This document shows, one piece after another, positions 21,885-22,500 of a stretch of 22,500 nt of DNA. The stretch is taken from assembly GCA_025800435.1 (NCBI GenBank), contig JAOXRV010000542.1, forward strand, positions 1 through 22,500, in the 5' to 3' direction. Each line of letters starts with the position of its first letter. Positions within the stretch are counted from its first letter, which is position 1. The notes under the pieces were generated by a model, which worked only from the letters and a program-made list of their open reading frames with translations, had not been told where the DNA came from and did no database searches. The position numbers were made by a program, and so were the translations under genes. The stretch comes from Cellvibrionaceae bacterium. Lineage in GTDB: Bacteria > Pseudomonadota > Gammaproteobacteria > Pseudomonadales > Cellvibrionaceae.

Positions 21885-22500
21885 TTAAAAATCATCTTGA
21901 GCTGACATTTGTGCACAAATAGCGCGATAACCAGCAATGGTATCTTGGATAATTTCGGCGGCGGTTTTCACCCCATCGATAAGCCCGGCGGACTGACCGG
22001 CCAGCCCCACACTGGCCTCCATATCGCCACCGAAGTAGAGGTCTTTAATGTGCATAAAGGTTTCCATCGGCATCTTGCCAGATTGGAAATACTCAGCACT
22101 GCGCTCGGTTTTTAAAGCGCGTACACAAGGGCTGCTGGCTTTATTGAGCATATAGGTACCATCGGTGGGGGCATCGATAATCGCCTGCTTGTAATTATCG
22201 TGGGCCGGGTTTTCCGCACAGGCCACAAAACGGGTTCCCATTTGCACCGCCTCGGCGCCCAATGCAAAACTGGCGGCCATGCCGCGACCATCGCAAATAC
22301 CGCCGGCGGCAATCAGGGGTAAATCTATCTGCTCAGCGATAGCTTGCAGCAACACCATGGTGGACACTTCTTCGGGGTTTTTAAAACCGCCGCCTTCGCC
22401 GCCCTCAACCACCAGGCCGTCGACACCGGCATCGGCGCACTTAAGCGCCGCATCCACCGAGGGAACTGCGTGGTAAACCACGATACCGGCCTCTTTGAGG
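21885..22500 (-). CDS. Nitronate monooxygenase / NPD-like flavin oxidoreductase (C-terminal part)
   Basis: The reading frame is open to the window edge, so only the last 204 codons are present. The sequence is the C-terminal half of a TIM-barrel FMN enzyme of the nitronate monooxygenase/FabK/2-nitropropane dioxygenase family. Visible are VDAALKCADAGVDGLVVEGGEGGG, then PLIAAGGICDGRGMAASFALGAEAVQMGTRFVA, the FMN phosphate-binding end of the barrel. The C-terminus has VGLAGQSAGLIDGVKTAAEII. Where many family members have a GHxG or AGGHxG stretch, here it reads GGEGGGFKNP with no His. Substrate is unknown. The 148-base gap to the GGDEF-EAL gene shows no clear terminator. Confidence 0.88.
   Translation of the reverse strand, partial: LKEAGIVVYHAVPSVDAALKCADAGVDGLVVEGGEGGGFKNPEEVSTMVLLQAIAEQIDLPLIAAGGICDGRGMAASFALGAEAVQMGTRFVACAENPAHDNYKQAIIDAPTDGTYMLNKASSPCVRALKTERSAEYFQSGKMPMETFMHIKDLYFGGDMEASVGLAGQSAGLIDGVKTAAEIIQDTIAGYRAICAQMSAQDDF

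Noticed and set aside
1..22500. tRNA or rRNA genes, CRISPR arrays, prophage or defence genes
   Set aside because: Reading both strands showed no tRNA-like cloverleaf with a T-loop motif, no regularly spaced repeats, and no integrase, transposase, restriction or toxin-antitoxin genes.

Overview
The window reads as ordinary chromosomal DNA of a gammaproteobacterium. Gene order (TauE-lgt-thyA-folA; ftsY-ftsE-ftsX-rpoH with divergent rsmD and coaD/mutM beside it), a DUF3450 plus TtpC-like TonB2-type operon and an OprF/OmpA porin with calcium-type repeats point to a marine or environmental lineage near Cellvibrionales/Pseudomonadales. That placement is inference from gene content; no rRNA or other taxonomic marker is present. 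Coding density is high and most genes lie on the minus strand.

Layout. 1-917 (minus): start of a TonB2-type energy-transduction operon, DUF3450 then a truncated ExbB/TtpC-like gene. 918-1244: non-coding, with a short tandem repeat. 1245-4301 (minus): TauE/SafE transporter, lgt, thyA, folA. 4418-5188 (plus): an NRDE-family protein, facing an FKBP lipoprotein (5322-6053, minus) across a symmetrical terminator. 6114-7055 (minus): DUF4124 and TIGR02444 proteins. 7085-8980 (plus): a YheS-type ABC-F ATPase whose stop codon overlaps the stop of the convergent LEA-2 lipoprotein gene, which is coupled to elbB. 10181-10462: a MITE-like element with 34-bp inverted ends. 10573-14522 (minus): OmpA/OprF-like porin, DUF2959 lipoprotein, trmB, DUF423 protein, rpoH. 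14664-17596 (minus): ftsX, ftsE, ftsY. 17712-18856 (plus): rsmD, coaD. 18879-21736 (minus): mutM and a PAS-GGDEF-degenerate-EAL protein. 21885-22500 (minus): a truncated nitronate monooxygenase-like flavoenzyme.

How the genes work together. Most are housekeeping modules: thymidylate and folate metabolism (thyA/folA), lipoprotein maturation (lgt, with at least three predicted lipoprotein substrates in the window), membrane targeting and divisome activation (ftsY, ftsE, ftsX), heat-shock control (rpoH), RNA modification (trmB, rsmD), CoA synthesis (coaD), oxidative DNA repair (mutM) and c-di-GMP signalling.

I found no clearly new multi-gene system. The items most worth a second look are the MITE-like element, the c-di-GMP protein (intact GGDEF, no I-site, eroded EAL) and the inverted repeat that covers its ribosome-binding site and start codon.
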